DNA from: Helicobacter heilmannii
GTDB taxonomy: Bacteria; Campylobacterota; Campylobacteria; Campylobacterales; Helicobacteraceae
Assembly (NCBI RefSeq): GCF_001283065.1
Contig: NZ_CDMK01000002.1
Location: forward strand, 153,496-217,495
DNA length: 64,000 bases
Direction: 5' to 3'
Positions 25,597 through 36,858 of this stretch are shown here, in pieces. Position numbers and translations under genes: made by a program. The notes under the pieces were generated by a model. The model was not told the DNA's origin. It was given only the letters and a program-made list of their open reading frames with translations, and made no database searches. Position 1 is the first letter of the stretch. Every line of letters begins with the position of its first letter.

Positions 25597-26685
25597 CTAA
25601 ATAATCTCATGCTTGTCCTTGATTTGGTGGATTTGCATCTTAGTGGAGCTGAAGGTCTGCACCTGAAAGGATGGCTCTTTTAGGCTCTCTTGGGGACTTG
25701 AATTAGAGCTATGAGTGTGGCTATGGTGGGGAGCTAGACTTGGGGCAGGAGTGTTTGACACGCCTTGACTGTAATTTAGCCATGCGCTCTTGCTTGAATT
25801 TAACATGGCTTTTAAATCCTGCGCGCCCCCTTGTGTGGCAAACAAGCCCCTAAGAAAGACAGGGATTTGCACCAACAAGAACAACGCTAGAAGCGTGCTG
25901 ACAATGAGGATCAGATACGCTTCGATTAGGGGTGGGGTGGCTTGCGTGGGGGCGGGCAGGAGGCTTTTAATCAAGGTTTGCAAAATTTGGGTGTTGTAAA
26001 AGGAGAGCAGCAAGATTAGGGGCTGGTAGAAGGCTAGACTAAAACATTTTTTGGCATAGCACCACAGCAAAGCAGGCGCAAACAGTCCTAAGGGCAGTAC
26101 AAACACTGCTAGGGCAAGCCACAGCAACAACTCAAGGGACACGATTAAGGTGAGAGCCAAAATACAGGTGAGCAACGCTCCTTGTACTACAATCAGGGCA
26201 TAGACAAAGCCCACCATAAGATTGTTGAAATGCCTTTGTGTCTGTGTGGCCAAGAGCACGAGGCTGTGGAAGGTTTGGTTTAGCAAAAACTCTAAATTAA
26301 AATGCGTGGGGTCGGTGTTGAAGGCGTGGCTTGAGGCTTGCAGACTTTGTTGCACGAGTTTGGTCAAGATATTGGGGGCGTAAAAAATCCCTTCTTTAAG
26401 CCGTGTGTAAAAGGCGGTGGGGTGGTTGGTGGCATAGTTAAAAAGGATAAAAAATAGCGCAAAGGCACATAGAGAAAATAAAGTCCTTAGAAAAAAGAAG
26501 TCGGCAAGACGCACCCGATTGAGAGCCCATAACATGAGCGCAAGCACCATGCAAAGATTGCAAAACAGCCGAAAGGGGGCGTTTTGTAAAATCCCCTGCC
26601 CGATTTGTGTGAAGAGGGCATGTGCGGGGTCTAAAAAGAAGTGCAAGACACTTTGGTAGAGTTGCAAATTTGGACCTTGGTACAA
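25597..26685 (-). CDS. VirB6/TrbL-like type IV secretion membrane protein
   Basis: A 362-residue polytopic inner-membrane protein with about six hydrophobic segments. It has an N-terminal pair of helices, a soluble middle (residues about 95-150), a core LTCILALTLIVSLELLLWLA followed by FVLPLGLFAPALLWC, another helix near residue 265, and a Ser/His/Pro-rich cytoplasmic-type tail. The layout and the WLALAVFVLPLGLF segment fit the VirB6/TrbL channel component of type IV secretion or DNA uptake (ComB) systems. The start is TTG 26685, and ATG codons in frame are all further inside. No other T4SS core gene is adjacent, so its function here is uncertain. Confidence 0.55.
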   Translation of the reverse strand: MYQGPNLQLYQSVLHFFLDPAHALFTQIGQGILQNAPFRLFCNLCMVLALMLWALNRVRLADFFFLRTLFSLCAFALFFILFNYATNHPTAFYTRLKEGIFYAPNILTKLVQQSLQASSHAFNTDPTHFNLEFLLNQTFHSLVLLATQTQRHFNNLMVGFVYALIVVQGALLTCILALTLIVSLELLLWLALAVFVLPLGLFAPALLWCYAKKCFSLAFYQPLILLLSFYNTQILQTLIKSLLPAPTQATPPLIEAYLILIVSTLLALFLLVQIPVFLRGLFATQGGAQDLKAMLNSSKSAWLNYSQGVSNTPAPSLAPHHSHTHSSNSSPQESLKEPSFQVQTFSSTKMQIHQIKDKHEII

Positions 26686-26741
26686 AAGAGCATCCTAACT
26701 TGTCTTGGTTAATCAATTTTAAAGCTGTAGACAGATTATTA

Positions 26742-26750
26742 TGCTATACT
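26742..26750 (+). promoter_or_regulatory. extended -10 of ssrA
   Basis: TGC-TATACT, about 20 bases before the mature 5' end of tmRNA, leaving a short leader for RNase P removal. Confidence 0.6.
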
Positions 26751-26770
26751 CCCAGGGCTTATTTTGTTAC

Positions 26771-27129
26771 GGGGCTGAAAACAGGATTTCGACAGGAATT
26801 GCGTCGCGTGGGTGGCATGCCAAGTGTCTCTTGTAAAACGACACAAACAATAACCGTAAACAATCCTAATTACGCTCCCAACTACGCTAAAGCAGCGTAG
26901 CGAGCTGGAGCTTGGCGAATCGATCGGTGTTTGCTAAGTACTCCATCATCTTAACCGATTGCCTTTAAGAGTTGCTCGCCTCTTAAAGTAAGCCTAGAGC
27001 TAGGGGTTTCTTTAGGGCTTTGAGGAGTTAGCCCATAAAGCCTTAAGATTTTTAACTTCTCTAAGCATGTAGAGGCCCATGTTAGGACGCGATTTTTGGA
27101 CTGGGGTTCGACTCCCCACAGCTCCACCA
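26771..27129 (+). ncRNA. ssrA: transfer-messenger RNA (tmRNA)
   Basis: A 359-base tmRNA. The 5' end GGGGCTG pairs with CAGCTCC near the 3' end to form the tRNA-like acceptor, followed by ACCA; the T-arm reads GGGTTCGACTCCCC. The open frame encodes VNNPNYAPNYAKAA and stops at TAG near 26900, so the tag would be the charged alanine plus these residues. It ends in the AA-AA-type degron expected for ClpXP targeting. The tag resembles the H. pylori tag with substitutions. Pseudoknot regions follow the frame. It rescues stalled ribosomes together with SmpB. Confidence 0.96.
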
Positions 27130-27161
27130 TGCACATTTGGTATTTAGAAGGATTGGAAAAA

Positions 27162-27650
27162 ATGGATTTACGATTGCGTGCGTTGTTAGCCCCACTATTG
27201 TTTTTCTTGGGTTTCATCCCTCTTTGGGGCATTGACATACAAGCCTTGACGCAAGAACAAATTAAAAGCGCAGGGTTGGCAGACCAATTAGTCAGCATGA
27301 GTAACAAAATGCTTGAAGGGGCGATTGATACGGGCAAAAACTACCAACAAGTCAAACAGCTGGATAAATTCTATCAAGAGAGCAAGAGCTTAAGGGCGGT
27401 GTTAAACCCTAACACGGGTGCATCCAAACCCACCGGACTAGGGGCTGTCTTTAAAAAAGCCATTGAACCGCCCGTGGATTTAGACAAAGCCCTAAGCCTT
27501 GCCACCGCCTTGCAAAAAGAAGTGAAAAACGCCAACCAAGACGGGCTAGACTACAGCAAAATGCTTAGTATCCTAAACCAACTGGAAAACTCCTTGCAAA
27601 CCGCTCTAGATTTAAAATCGCAGTGGCTAGACACCAGAAAAGCCAACTAG
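27162..27650 (+). CDS. small exported helical protein, function unknown (possibly VirB5/TrbJ-like)
   Basis: A 162-residue protein with a signal peptide (about residues 1-23, LLAPLLFFLGFIPLWG) and a mature part that is almost entirely helical and rich in Gln, Lys and Ser (coiled-coil-like from about residue 25 to 65 and 105 to 150). ATG 27162 with AGAAGGA upstream is chosen; the open frame extends back into ssrA but that part is not protein-like. The size, export and helical pattern would fit the minor-pilus VirB5/TrbJ group, and a VirB6-like gene lies on the other side of ssrA. This link is speculative. Confidence 0.7.
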   Translation: MDLRLRALLAPLLFFLGFIPLWGIDIQALTQEQIKSAGLADQLVSMSNKMLEGAIDTGKNYQQVKQLDKFYQESKSLRAVLNPNTGASKPTGLGAVFKKAIEPPVDLDKALSLATALQKEVKNANQDGLDYSKMLSILNQLENSLQTALDLKSQWLDTRKAN

Positions 27651-27989
27651 CTACTTATCAAAGAGCCAATTATTCACATCTCCCCCATAGCGCACGCCTT
27701 CAGCGTCCGTGTTCTCAATCTTTTCTAAGCTCTCTTGGATATTAGGGGGTAGGGGGTCTTCATCGCTATAGCTATAGTGCATGTGTGCGCTGATCACCCC
27801 CTTTGTTTGCTCAATCGCCCGATTAGCCCGAACCTCCTCATTGACATTTTCAGCCTCTATCAAAGCAATCACCACCCCCCTGTCCTTATCAAACGCCCCC
27901 ACCTCAACATGCTCAATGTTTTTAAAGTTCTCTAACACATCCTCAAACGCCTCCAACTCCACCCGTACAACCACACTTGAAATATTCAC
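27651..27989 (-). CDS. napD: NapD-like chaperone for periplasmic nitrate reductase
   Basis: A 112-residue protein starting VNISSVVVRVELEAFEDVLENF, a ferredoxin-like beta-alpha-beta fold, with the mid-segment VISAHMHYSYSDED. NapD binds the Tat signal of NapA and aids its maturation. The start is GTG 27989, overlapping the napF stop (ATGTGA) with GAGAGG upstream. A frame reaching further back would run inside napF and is rejected. The extended acidic C-terminal tail (residues 75-112) is typical of epsilon-proteobacterial NapD. No napA is present in the window. Confidence 0.8.
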   Translation of the reverse strand: MNISSVVVRVELEAFEDVLENFKNIEHVEVGAFDKDRGVVIALIEAENVNEEVRANRAIEQTKGVISAHMHYSYSDEDPLPPNIQESLEKIENTDAEGVRYGGDVNNWLFDK

Positions 27990-28459
27990 ATTTGCCTCTC
28001 TATAAATAAAATTGCCTCTGTGGGACAGACCCCCACACAAAACCCGCACCCCGTACAAGCACTTAAATCCACCCGGGGTTTAAACATGCCCAAAAAATGA
28101 ATGGCCTTATCCTTACAAGAATCAAGGCACGCCACACACACCACTCCCTGATGCCCAAGACATCTTGCCGTGTCTATGAGAGCCACCGCGTTGATCCCGC
28201 CTAAACTCTCTTGAAGTACCCCCCCACACTCAGCGCACCCTACCACACATGCCCCACAAAAGGTACACCCGCTCTTAGCAAAGTCCAAATGGGGCACTTG
28301 CCCCGGCTGTTTAAACACAATCTTTTCAGGGCAAGAGCTTGCACACCCGCCCACACAATCCATGCATTCATTTGCTCTTTTGGAATTAAAGTAGGGCAGG
28401 GGCACTTTAAAGGGTTCATTCTGTGCTCTAAAAATCTCTCTTAAGGGTTTTTTATCCAT
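27986..28459 (-). CDS. napF: NapF-like ferredoxin-type protein
   Basis: A 157-residue cytoplasmic iron-sulfur protein with cysteine clusters for about four [4Fe-4S]-type sites: CMDCVGGCASSCP, CTFCGACVVGCAECGG, CVACLDSC and CTGCGFCVGVCP. It matches NapF, thought to help mature or reduce NapA. ATG 28459 overlaps the end of the xth gene and has GGAG five bases upstream; napD overlaps its stop. In Campylobacter and Wolinella these two genes close a napAGHBFLD operon, but here only napF and napD are seen, behind xth. Confidence 0.82.
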   Translation of the reverse strand: MDKKPLREIFRAQNEPFKVPLPYFNSKRANECMDCVGGCASSCPEKIVFKQPGQVPHLDFAKSGCTFCGACVVGCAECGGVLQESLGGINAVALIDTARCLGHQGVVCVACLDSCKDKAIHFLGMFKPRVDLSACTGCGFCVGVCPTEAILFIERQM

Positions 28460-29207
28460 GCAACTCCAAACCCACGGGGCAGTGGTCACTGCCGAAAATA
28501 TGGGTGTAAATGTGGGCATTTTTAAGCGTGTCTTGTAAATTTTGAGAGGCTAAAAAGTAATCAATGCGCCAACCCACATTACGCTCCCTAGCCTGCCCTA
28601 TGTAACTCCACCAAGTGTAGGCCTCTTTTTGCTCGGGGTAGAAGTGGCGGTAGGTGTCTATGAAGCCCTCTTGCAACAACGCGCTAAAGGCGTGGCGTTC
28701 GGGGTCGCTAAAGCCAGCATTGTAGCGGTTGGCCTGCGGGTTGGTTAAATCAATCTCGGTGTGCGCCACATTTAAATCTCCGCACACCAGCACCCCCTTA
28801 TGCGCCACAAGACCGCTTAAAAACCCCCTAAAAGCCTTCTCCCAGCTCAGGCGGTAAGGTAGGCGCAACAAACCCCTTTGGGCGTTGGGAACATAGACAT
28901 TGACCAAATAAAATTGGGAGTATTCGCACACCACCACCCGCCCCTCTAAATCGTGTTCGGCAATGCCAATCCCATAGCGCACACTTAAGGGCTCTTCTTT
29001 ACTAAGGGTGAGCACCCCGCTATAGCCCTTCTTTACAGCACTGTTCCAAAAGGCGTGGTAACCCTCAAAGGCAAAGTTAGCCTGCTCGGGTTGCATTTTA
29101 GTCTCCTGCACGCAGAAAATGTCCGCCCCGCTCTGCTCTAAAAAGTCCTTAAAACCCTTTTGCATGCATGCCCTAAGGCCATTGACATTCCACGAAACCA
29201 AGCGCAT
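28452..29207 (-). CDS. xth: exodeoxyribonuclease III
   Basis: A 251-residue apurinic-site endonuclease and 3'-exonuclease of base-excision repair, in the ExoIII/APE family. Landmarks are SWNVNGLRACMQKGF at the start, IFCVQETKMQ with the metal-binding glutamate, VCGDLNVAHTEIDL with the catalytic Asp-Asn pair, and the terminal FGSDHCPVGLEL holding the active-site histidine. ATG 29207. The last eight bases overlap napF. Confidence 0.95.
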   Translation of the reverse strand: MRLVSWNVNGLRACMQKGFKDFLEQSGADIFCVQETKMQPEQANFAFEGYHAFWNSAVKKGYSGVLTLSKEEPLSVRYGIGIAEHDLEGRVVVCEYSQFYLVNVYVPNAQRGLLRLPYRLSWEKAFRGFLSGLVAHKGVLVCGDLNVAHTEIDLTNPQANRYNAGFSDPERHAFSALLQEGFIDTYRHFYPEQKEAYTWWSYIGQARERNVGWRIDYFLASQNLQDTLKNAHIYTHIFGSDHCPVGLELHG

Positions 29208-29289
29208 ACCGCCCCTTTAGCATAAAATCGCCTTCATTATAGCATTTTAAGTAAAGTTTTAGACAAGAGTGTTTAGAATACGCGTTTAT

Positions 29290-29365
29290 GGCTTGATAGC
29301 TCAGTCGGTAGAGCAGGAGACTGAAAATCTCCGTGTCGGTGGTTCGATTCCGCCTCAAGCCACCA
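29290..29365 (+). tRNA. tRNA-Phe (GAA)
   Basis: A 76-base tRNA: acceptor GGCTTGA paired with TCAAGCC, D-arm GCTCAGTCGGTAGAGC, anticodon loop CTGAAAA giving GAA, T-arm with GGTTCGATTCC, encoded CCA. TAGAAT at 29274-29279 is its likely -10. The TauE-type gene ends two bases later on the opposite strand. Confidence 0.97.
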
Positions 29366-29366
29366 C

Positions 29367-30134
29367 TTAAAAACCTTTAATGCAAAAATCCCAAAATAGT
29401 TTTAAAATAGTCGCTCCCACCACACATAAAAACACCTTGCGGATGAATTTCACTTCCTTATACACCACCAAGTTAGAGCCCACCCACGCGCCCAGCATTT
29501 GCCCCATGCCCATTAAAAGCCCCACCGCCCAAATTACATGCCCGCTGATTAAAAACACGCTCAGACTAATGATATTGCTGGTGAAGTTAAAGATCTTGGT
29601 GTGGGCGGTGGCTTTTTTGAGATTAAAGCCCAAGAGAAAAACTAAAGCAAAAGTCCAAAACGAGCCCGTGCCCGGCCCAAAAAAGCCATCATAAAAGCCC
29701 AAAAGCACCCCAAACACGCCGTAAAATAAAGCGGGCTTGAGTTTTGCTAGGCGATCGCCCTCGCCCATTTTAGGCGAGAGCAGGGTATAAAGAAAGATGA
29801 GCGAGAGAAACAGGGGGATGAGCAGCCGTAATAAATCCGCTTTAAGGTGTAAGATTAAAGTAGTGCCACAGCTTGCGCCCACCACCACGCAAGCCACCCC
29901 AAAAGCCACTTCTTTTAAAGACACTATGCCCTTTAAGCAGAAATTGAGCGCAGCACTGAAACTCCCAAAACTGCTTTGCAGTTTATTCGTGGCGAGGGCT
30001 AAATGCGGGGGGATACCCAAAGCCAAGAGTGTAGGCACCGTGATGAGCCCCCCACCCCCGGCGATCGAATCCACCAACCCCGCACAAAAAGCCACCCCCG
30101 TTACAATAACATAGACAAACCATGCTAAATCCAT
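29367..30134 (-). CDS. TSUP-family anion/sulfite exporter (TauE/SafE)
   Basis: A 255-residue membrane protein with about eight helices and the duplicated TSUP pattern. The first repeat shows GLVDSIAGGGGLITVPTLLALGIPP, with the matching FYDGFFGPGTGSF in the second repeat. Such proteins export sulfite, sulfoacetate or other small anions; the actual substrate is unknown. ATG 30134 is chosen (AAGGGG upstream, starting with the first helix MDLAWFVYVIVTG) rather than the open frame extending to 30293. It is divergent from gatA. Confidence 0.85.
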   Translation of the reverse strand: MDLAWFVYVIVTGVAFCAGLVDSIAGGGGLITVPTLLALGIPPHLALATNKLQSSFGSFSAALNFCLKGIVSLKEVAFGVACVVVGASCGTTLILHLKADLLRLLIPLFLSLIFLYTLLSPKMGEGDRLAKLKPALFYGVFGVLLGFYDGFFGPGTGSFWTFALVFLLGFNLKKATAHTKIFNFTSNIISLSVFLISGHVIWAVGLLMGMGQMLGAWVGSNLVVYKEVKFIRKVFLCVVGATILKLFWDFCIKGF

Positions 30135-30193
30135 CACACCCCTTGTTGTCAAAGCACCGGATTTTTTACTATACTTTAGTTTTACTCTGCATT

Positions 30194-30202
30194 TGCTAAG
30201 AT
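30194..30202 (+). promoter_or_regulatory. extended -10 of gatA
   Basis: TGC-TAAGAT, 20 bases before the gatA ATG. An alternative TATACT lies at 30170-30175. The ribosome-binding site AGGAG is at 30213-30217. Confidence 0.4.
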
Positions 30203-30222
30203 AGGTGAAAACAGGAGAAAGC

Positions 30223-33032
<2,810 letters not shown>

Positions 33033-33034
33033 GC

Positions 33035-33049
33035 ACCCCCTTTGGGGGT
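33035..33049 (+). terminator. possible weak terminator after guaB
   Basis: ACCCCC-TTT-GGGGGT forms a six-pair hairpin immediately after the guaB stop, followed only by TTCAAAG rather than a long T-run, so termination may be partial. Confidence 0.4.
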
Positions 33050-33065
33050 TTCAAAGATTTTAGGG

Positions 33066-33071
33066 TAAAAT
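33066..33071 (+). promoter_or_regulatory. -10 element of dnaJ
   Basis: TAAAAT in the context GGGTAAAATAGCCCC, 34 bases before the dnaJ start. No clear -35 is visible. Confidence 0.4.
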
Positions 33072-33104
33072 AGCCCCTTTTAAACCAAATGACGAGGTGT
33101 TTTA

Positions 33105-34226
33105 GTGGATTATTACGAACTCTTGGGTGTGGATAAAGAGGCGAGCAAAGAGGCCATTAAAAAGGCGTTCAAGCAACTCGCCCGCAAATACCACCCTGAT
33201 TACAACCCCGACAACCCTGAAGCTGAAGAGAAGTTCAAGCAAATCAGCGAGGCTTATGGGGTGCTAAGCGACGACCAAAAACGTCAAATTTACGACCGCT
33301 ACGGCAAAGAGGGCCTGCAGGGGAGGGGGATGGGTGGGGGCTTTAATGACTTGGGCGACATTTTTGCCGACTTATTCGGGGAGGATTCGCTCTTTTCGAG
33401 TGCCTTTGGCTTTGGCAAACGAACACAGCAGAGCAAAATCCCTAGAGATTTATTAGTCCCCCTAGATTTAAGCTTTAAAGAGGCGGTGTTTGGCTGTAAA
33501 AAGAGCGTGGAGCTGGAGTATAAGGCCGTTTGCGTGGATTGTCAGGGCAGCGGGGCAAAGGACAATAAAATGCAAGCCTGCAAGGCGTGCCAAGGGCGGG
33601 GGCAAACCTTCGTGCAACAAGGTTTCATGACGCTGGCGAGCACCTGCGCTAAGTGTCAGGGCAGCGGCAAGGTTGCGCTAGATAAATGCGTTTCTTGTAA
33701 GGGAGATGGCTTTGTCTTGCAAAAAGAGAGCTTTGAGTTAGATGTGCCTGAAGGCATTGACAATAAAAACCGCATCCGCGTGTCCAATCGGGGCAATGAA
33801 TACCAAAGGGGCTTGAGGGGGGATTTGTATTTGGAGGCGATGGTGGGAGAGGATGAGCATTTTTTGCGCGATGGAAGCCACATTTACATTGAGGTGCCTG
33901 TGTTTTTCACCTCTATCCCACTGGGCTCTAAGATCATGGTACCTTCGTTAAAAAAAGAGCTAGAGTTGCAAATCCCGCCCAATACCCAGGATCGGGCGCA
34001 ATTTGTATTTAAAAACGAGGGGGTGAAGGATATCCACACAGGCAGGTATGGCAATTTAGTGGCGGTGTTGAAAATTTTATACCCGCAAAAACTCACAGAC
34101 AAACAAAAAAACCTTTTGATGCAACTACATGAGAGCTTTGGATTTGAGAGCGAGCCTTATAAAAATGTGTTTGAGGGCTGTGTCAATAAGGTCAAGCAGT
34201 GGATCAAAGACCTTGTAAAAAAATAA
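33105..34226 (+). CDS. dnaJ: chaperone protein DnaJ
   Basis: Hsp40 co-chaperone of DnaK. The 373 residues have a J-domain with the HPD motif ([11 protein letters not shown], about residue 30), a Gly/Phe-rich linker, and four zinc-binding CxxCxGxG repeats: [24 protein letters not shown] and CVSCKGDG, then the two C-terminal beta domains. It uses a GTG start with GAGGTG upstream. It converges on fliY, the stops being one base apart. Confidence 0.97.
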   Translation: MDYYELLGVDKEASKEAIKKAFKQLARKYHPDYNPDNPEAEEKFKQISEAYGVLSDDQKRQIYDRYGKEGLQGRGMGGGFNDLGDIFADLFGEDSLFSSAFGFGKRTQQSKIPRDLLVPLDLSFKEAVFGCKKSVELEYKAVCVDCQGSGAKDNKMQACKACQGRGQTFVQQGFMTLASTCAKCQGSGKVALDKCVSCKGDGFVLQKESFELDVPEGIDNKNRIRVSNRGNEYQRGLRGDLYLEAMVGEDEHFLRDGSHIYIEVPVFFTSIPLGSKIMVPSLKKELELQIPPNTQDRAQFVFKNEGVKDIHTGRYGNLVAVLKILYPQKLTDKQKNLLMQLHESFGFESEPYKNVFEGCVNKVKQWIKDLVKK

Positions 34227-34227
34227 A

Positions 34228-35109
34228 TTAGCTGTTTTTCAGCTGTTCTAACCGTTCTTTTTTGCTGCCGATATCGGTGATTTGGATGCCAAAGTTGCCA
34301 TCCACGATCACCACTTCCCCCTTGGCAATCACCTTATCATCCACTAAAATTTCTAAGGGATCGTTCACCATTTGATTGAGCTCCACCACGCTGCCAATAT
34401 CCATAGACACGACATCTTTTAAAATCATTTTTTTCTGCCCGATGCGCACCCTGACATTGAGATTGATGTCTAAAAGCATGTTAATGTTACGGATTTCTAA
34501 TTGCTCTAGGGAGTGATCGCCATCGGAGCGCTCTGCTCTTTGCACCACGGGGATGCTTGGTGCGGCTGGGGCAGGACGGCCCTTGGGGAGATTTTGAACA
34601 ACTTCTTTTTTATTGAAAAAGTCTATGAACACCCCACCACAGAAGATAAAGAAGCTTGACTCCAACGCGCCTAATTTAAAGCCAAATTCATAGCCATCGC
34701 TGTAAGGATCGAGCGAGGATGCATCGTGGGCAAAGACCGCCCCCTCTGTCTCAAAGCCAAGCTTTGGCAAGGTTTCTTGGGCTTTTAAAGCGGTGCTAAG
34801 GGCTCCAAAAACATTAGAGCCGATCTCTTTAATGGCATCCAAATCATCGGGCTCTAAACTCTCTTTAGAAGTCCCCTCCCCACCGACCATTAAATCCGCT
34901 AAAGCGGTTGCCATGGGCACGGGGATGGCTAGAGTGATGGTTAAGTTTGCATTGGGAGTGACATGGATGGTGACCGAGGCATGTTCTATGAAGATAAAAT
35001 CCCCCACAGAAATTTCGTTTTTCAGTTCCACTTCGGGGGCCTTGCCCAGTAAGCCATTGATGGTTGTGGTGAACTCTTGCACAAAGAGTTTTAAAAAGTC
35101 GCTGATCAT
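34228..35109 (-). CDS. fliY: flagellar motor switch protein FliY
   Basis: Component of the flagellar C-ring. The 293 residues end in a SpoA/FliN-type domain (LLDINLNVRVRIGQKKMILKDVVSMDIGSVVELNQ) that packs into the switch. The N-terminal part is a CheC/CheX-related fold (DFIFIEHASVTIHVTPNA and MATALADLMVGGEG). Its ATG overlaps the fliM stop by four bases (ATGA). It is the last gene of a motility operon that runs on the minus strand from about 41.4 kb. Confidence 0.93.
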   Translation of the reverse strand: MISDFLKLFVQEFTTTINGLLGKAPEVELKNEISVGDFIFIEHASVTIHVTPNANLTITLAIPVPMATALADLMVGGEGTSKESLEPDDLDAIKEIGSNVFGALSTALKAQETLPKLGFETEGAVFAHDASSLDPYSDGYEFGFKLGALESSFFIFCGGVFIDFFNKKEVVQNLPKGRPAPAAPSIPVVQRAERSDGDHSLEQLEIRNINMLLDINLNVRVRIGQKKMILKDVVSMDIGSVVELNQMVNDPLEILVDDKVIAKGEVVIVDGNFGIQITDIGSKKERLEQLKNS

Positions 35110-36167
35110 TCTTCTTCTTCCTTAATGTTACCGATTTTGATTTTTCGTTGGTTTTCCAGCACTTCCAGGATTTCTTTGACGCGGTCTTTTTCGGTTTGGA
35201 TCACTTCTTTGATTTGGATGGTTTTGCGGTAACCCTTGTAGCCCACGGTGGCTAAGTAGCGCTCTTTTTTGTCAATATTCACCACCACCACATCATTGGC
35301 TACCTTGTTTAAGCGGATCGTATCGCCCACGACCAAATCTAAAACCTCTTTTAAGGTGAGCTGCACACCCCCTAAAAACACCGACACATCCACGCTCGCC
35401 CCCCCCACTAAAGCCTGCAACTCTTTATTGCGGCTTTTCTTGGAGCTCGTTTCGGTGAGCATCACATCGCGGTTGCCCATTTTGGAGAGGATGCCCTCAA
35501 TGGAGATTACGGGGTAGCACAAGTTCATCATCCCCCTAGAATGCCCGATCACAATCTCCATCACCACCATGATGACGATCTCATTTTGTGCCACGATTTG
35601 CACCACATTCGCGCTCGACTCTTTAGCATCGATTGTGGGGTAAAACTCCGTAACGGGTGCCCAAATCTCTTTTAAGATTTGCATGACTTGCTTTAAAATG
35701 GTGTCCAAGAGGTTCAGCTCAATGTCGCTAAACTCACGCATTTGCTCGTAAGCACTCCCCTTGCCCCCAAGAAGCCTGTCGATCATAGGAAAGACAATGC
35801 TGGGATTGACCTCCAGTACCCCATTGCCCCCCACGGGTTTCATGGAGAAGACATTAAAGCTAGTGGGGCTAGGTAAGCTCATCAAAAACTCCCCATAAGT
35901 CATCTGATCCACGCTGTGCAGCTGGATCTCTACAATGGAGCGCATGATCGCCGACACTTGGCTGGATAGGCTGCGTGCCATTTTGTCGTGGATGCTTCTA
36001 AAGGAGCGCAGCTGTTCCTTGCTCACCCGATTGGGGCGTTTGAAGTCGTAAAGCGTGATCTGCTTTTGGGGGAGGATTTCGTGTTTTTGTAAGGTGTTGA
36101 CATCATCGCCCTCATCCACAACCTCTAAAAGGGCATCGATCTCTTCTTGACTTAGAATGTCAGCCAT
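35106..36167 (-). CDS. fliM: flagellar motor switch protein FliM
   Basis: C-ring protein that binds CheY-phosphate and sets rotation sense. The 353 residues start with the CheY-binding peptide MADILSQEEIDALLEVV. The middle CheC-like domain follows (SMKPVGGNGVLEVNP, DRLLGGKG), and the C-terminus is a SpoA domain (DVSVFLGGVQLTLKEVLDLVVGD). ATG 36167 has AGGAGA upstream. It overlaps fliA by eight bases and fliY by four. Confidence 0.96.
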   Translation of the reverse strand: MADILSQEEIDALLEVVDEGDDVNTLQKHEILPQKQITLYDFKRPNRVSKEQLRSFRSIHDKMARSLSSQVSAIMRSIVEIQLHSVDQMTYGEFLMSLPSPTSFNVFSMKPVGGNGVLEVNPSIVFPMIDRLLGGKGSAYEQMREFSDIELNLLDTILKQVMQILKEIWAPVTEFYPTIDAKESSANVVQIVAQNEIVIMVVMEIVIGHSRGMMNLCYPVISIEGILSKMGNRDVMLTETSSKKSRNKELQALVGGASVDVSVFLGGVQLTLKEVLDLVVGDTIRLNKVANDVVVVNIDKKERYLATVGYKGYRKTIQIKEVIQTEKDRVKEILEVLENQRKIKIGNIKEEEE

Positions 36168-36855
36168 GGCTTTCTCCTAGAGATTTGCGTACCTTTTTGA
36201 TCACCTCTTTGATGATTTGCGAAATGCGCGATTCGGTGATGCCTAAAATCTCTTTGATCTCACTTAAATTTAGCTCTTCAAAAAAATAGAGCTGGATCAA
36301 GAGCTGCTCGCGATCGGTCATGGTTCTTAGCGTGGATTGGATCGCGCCAAGCAACTCCTCAAACTCTAATTTTTTAGTGATGTTGTCCTGCTCAATGGCG
36401 TTAAACTGTTCGTCCATGGGCACATGAGCATAAATATCAGAGGCGGCCTTGGCATCCCTAATCTTGGCGATATCCTCGTTCAACACCTCGGCCAAATACA
36501 CATCATCGGGTTCTTGCCCGTGTTCGTTGTAGTACTTGGTCACCTCGTGGTCAATGCTTTTGATGAGTTTTCTAGAAGAGCGCGACACCACATCCAAGGA
36601 GCGCAGATAATCCAACATCGCTCCATTGACCCGCGTCTTGGCATAACCCCAAAACGAGTCGTTTAAGGCGACATCATAACGCCTAGAGAGCTTGATGAGC
36701 TCCTCCGTGCCCACAGACACCAAATCGTTAAAATCCACAGAGCTAGGCAGCCGTTCCTTCAAGCGAAACGCCATGGAGCGCACAGCGGGCAGGTATTGGA
36801 TCGCCAGCTCGTCTTGGGAGTTTTGGATTTGATCTAAATAAGGTGTGGTGCTCAA
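36160..36855 (-). CDS. fliA: flagellar sigma factor FliA (sigma-28)
   Basis: A 231-residue sigma factor for late flagellar genes. Region 2 is visible in SVDFNDLVSVGTEELIKLSRRYD and FWGYAKTRVNGAMLDYLRSLD; region 4 in REQLLIQLYFFEELNLSEIKEILGITESRISQII, a helix-turn-helix. It begins with TTG 36855, preceded by GAGGG, three bases after the small membrane gene stop. The operon order fliA-fliM-fliY is the same as in H. pylori. Confidence 0.95.
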   Translation of the reverse strand: MSTTPYLDQIQNSQDELAIQYLPAVRSMAFRLKERLPSSVDFNDLVSVGTEELIKLSRRYDVALNDSFWGYAKTRVNGAMLDYLRSLDVVSRSSRKLIKSIDHEVTKYYNEHGQEPDDVYLAEVLNEDIAKIRDAKAASDIYAHVPMDEQFNAIEQDNITKKLEFEELLGAIQSTLRTMTDREQLLIQLYFFEELNLSEIKEILGITESRISQIIKEVIKKVRKSLGESHG

Positions 36856-36858
36856 GGG

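Noticed and set aside
27096..27161. Upstream extension of the exported protein gene into ssrA
   Set aside because: The extension covers the tRNA-like 3' end of tmRNA. ATG 27162 has a proper ribosome-binding site and starts a clean signal peptide.
27120..27300. Integration scar (att duplication) at the 3' end of ssrA
   Set aside because: No second copy of the ssrA 3' end was seen downstream within the window, and no integrase gene is present.
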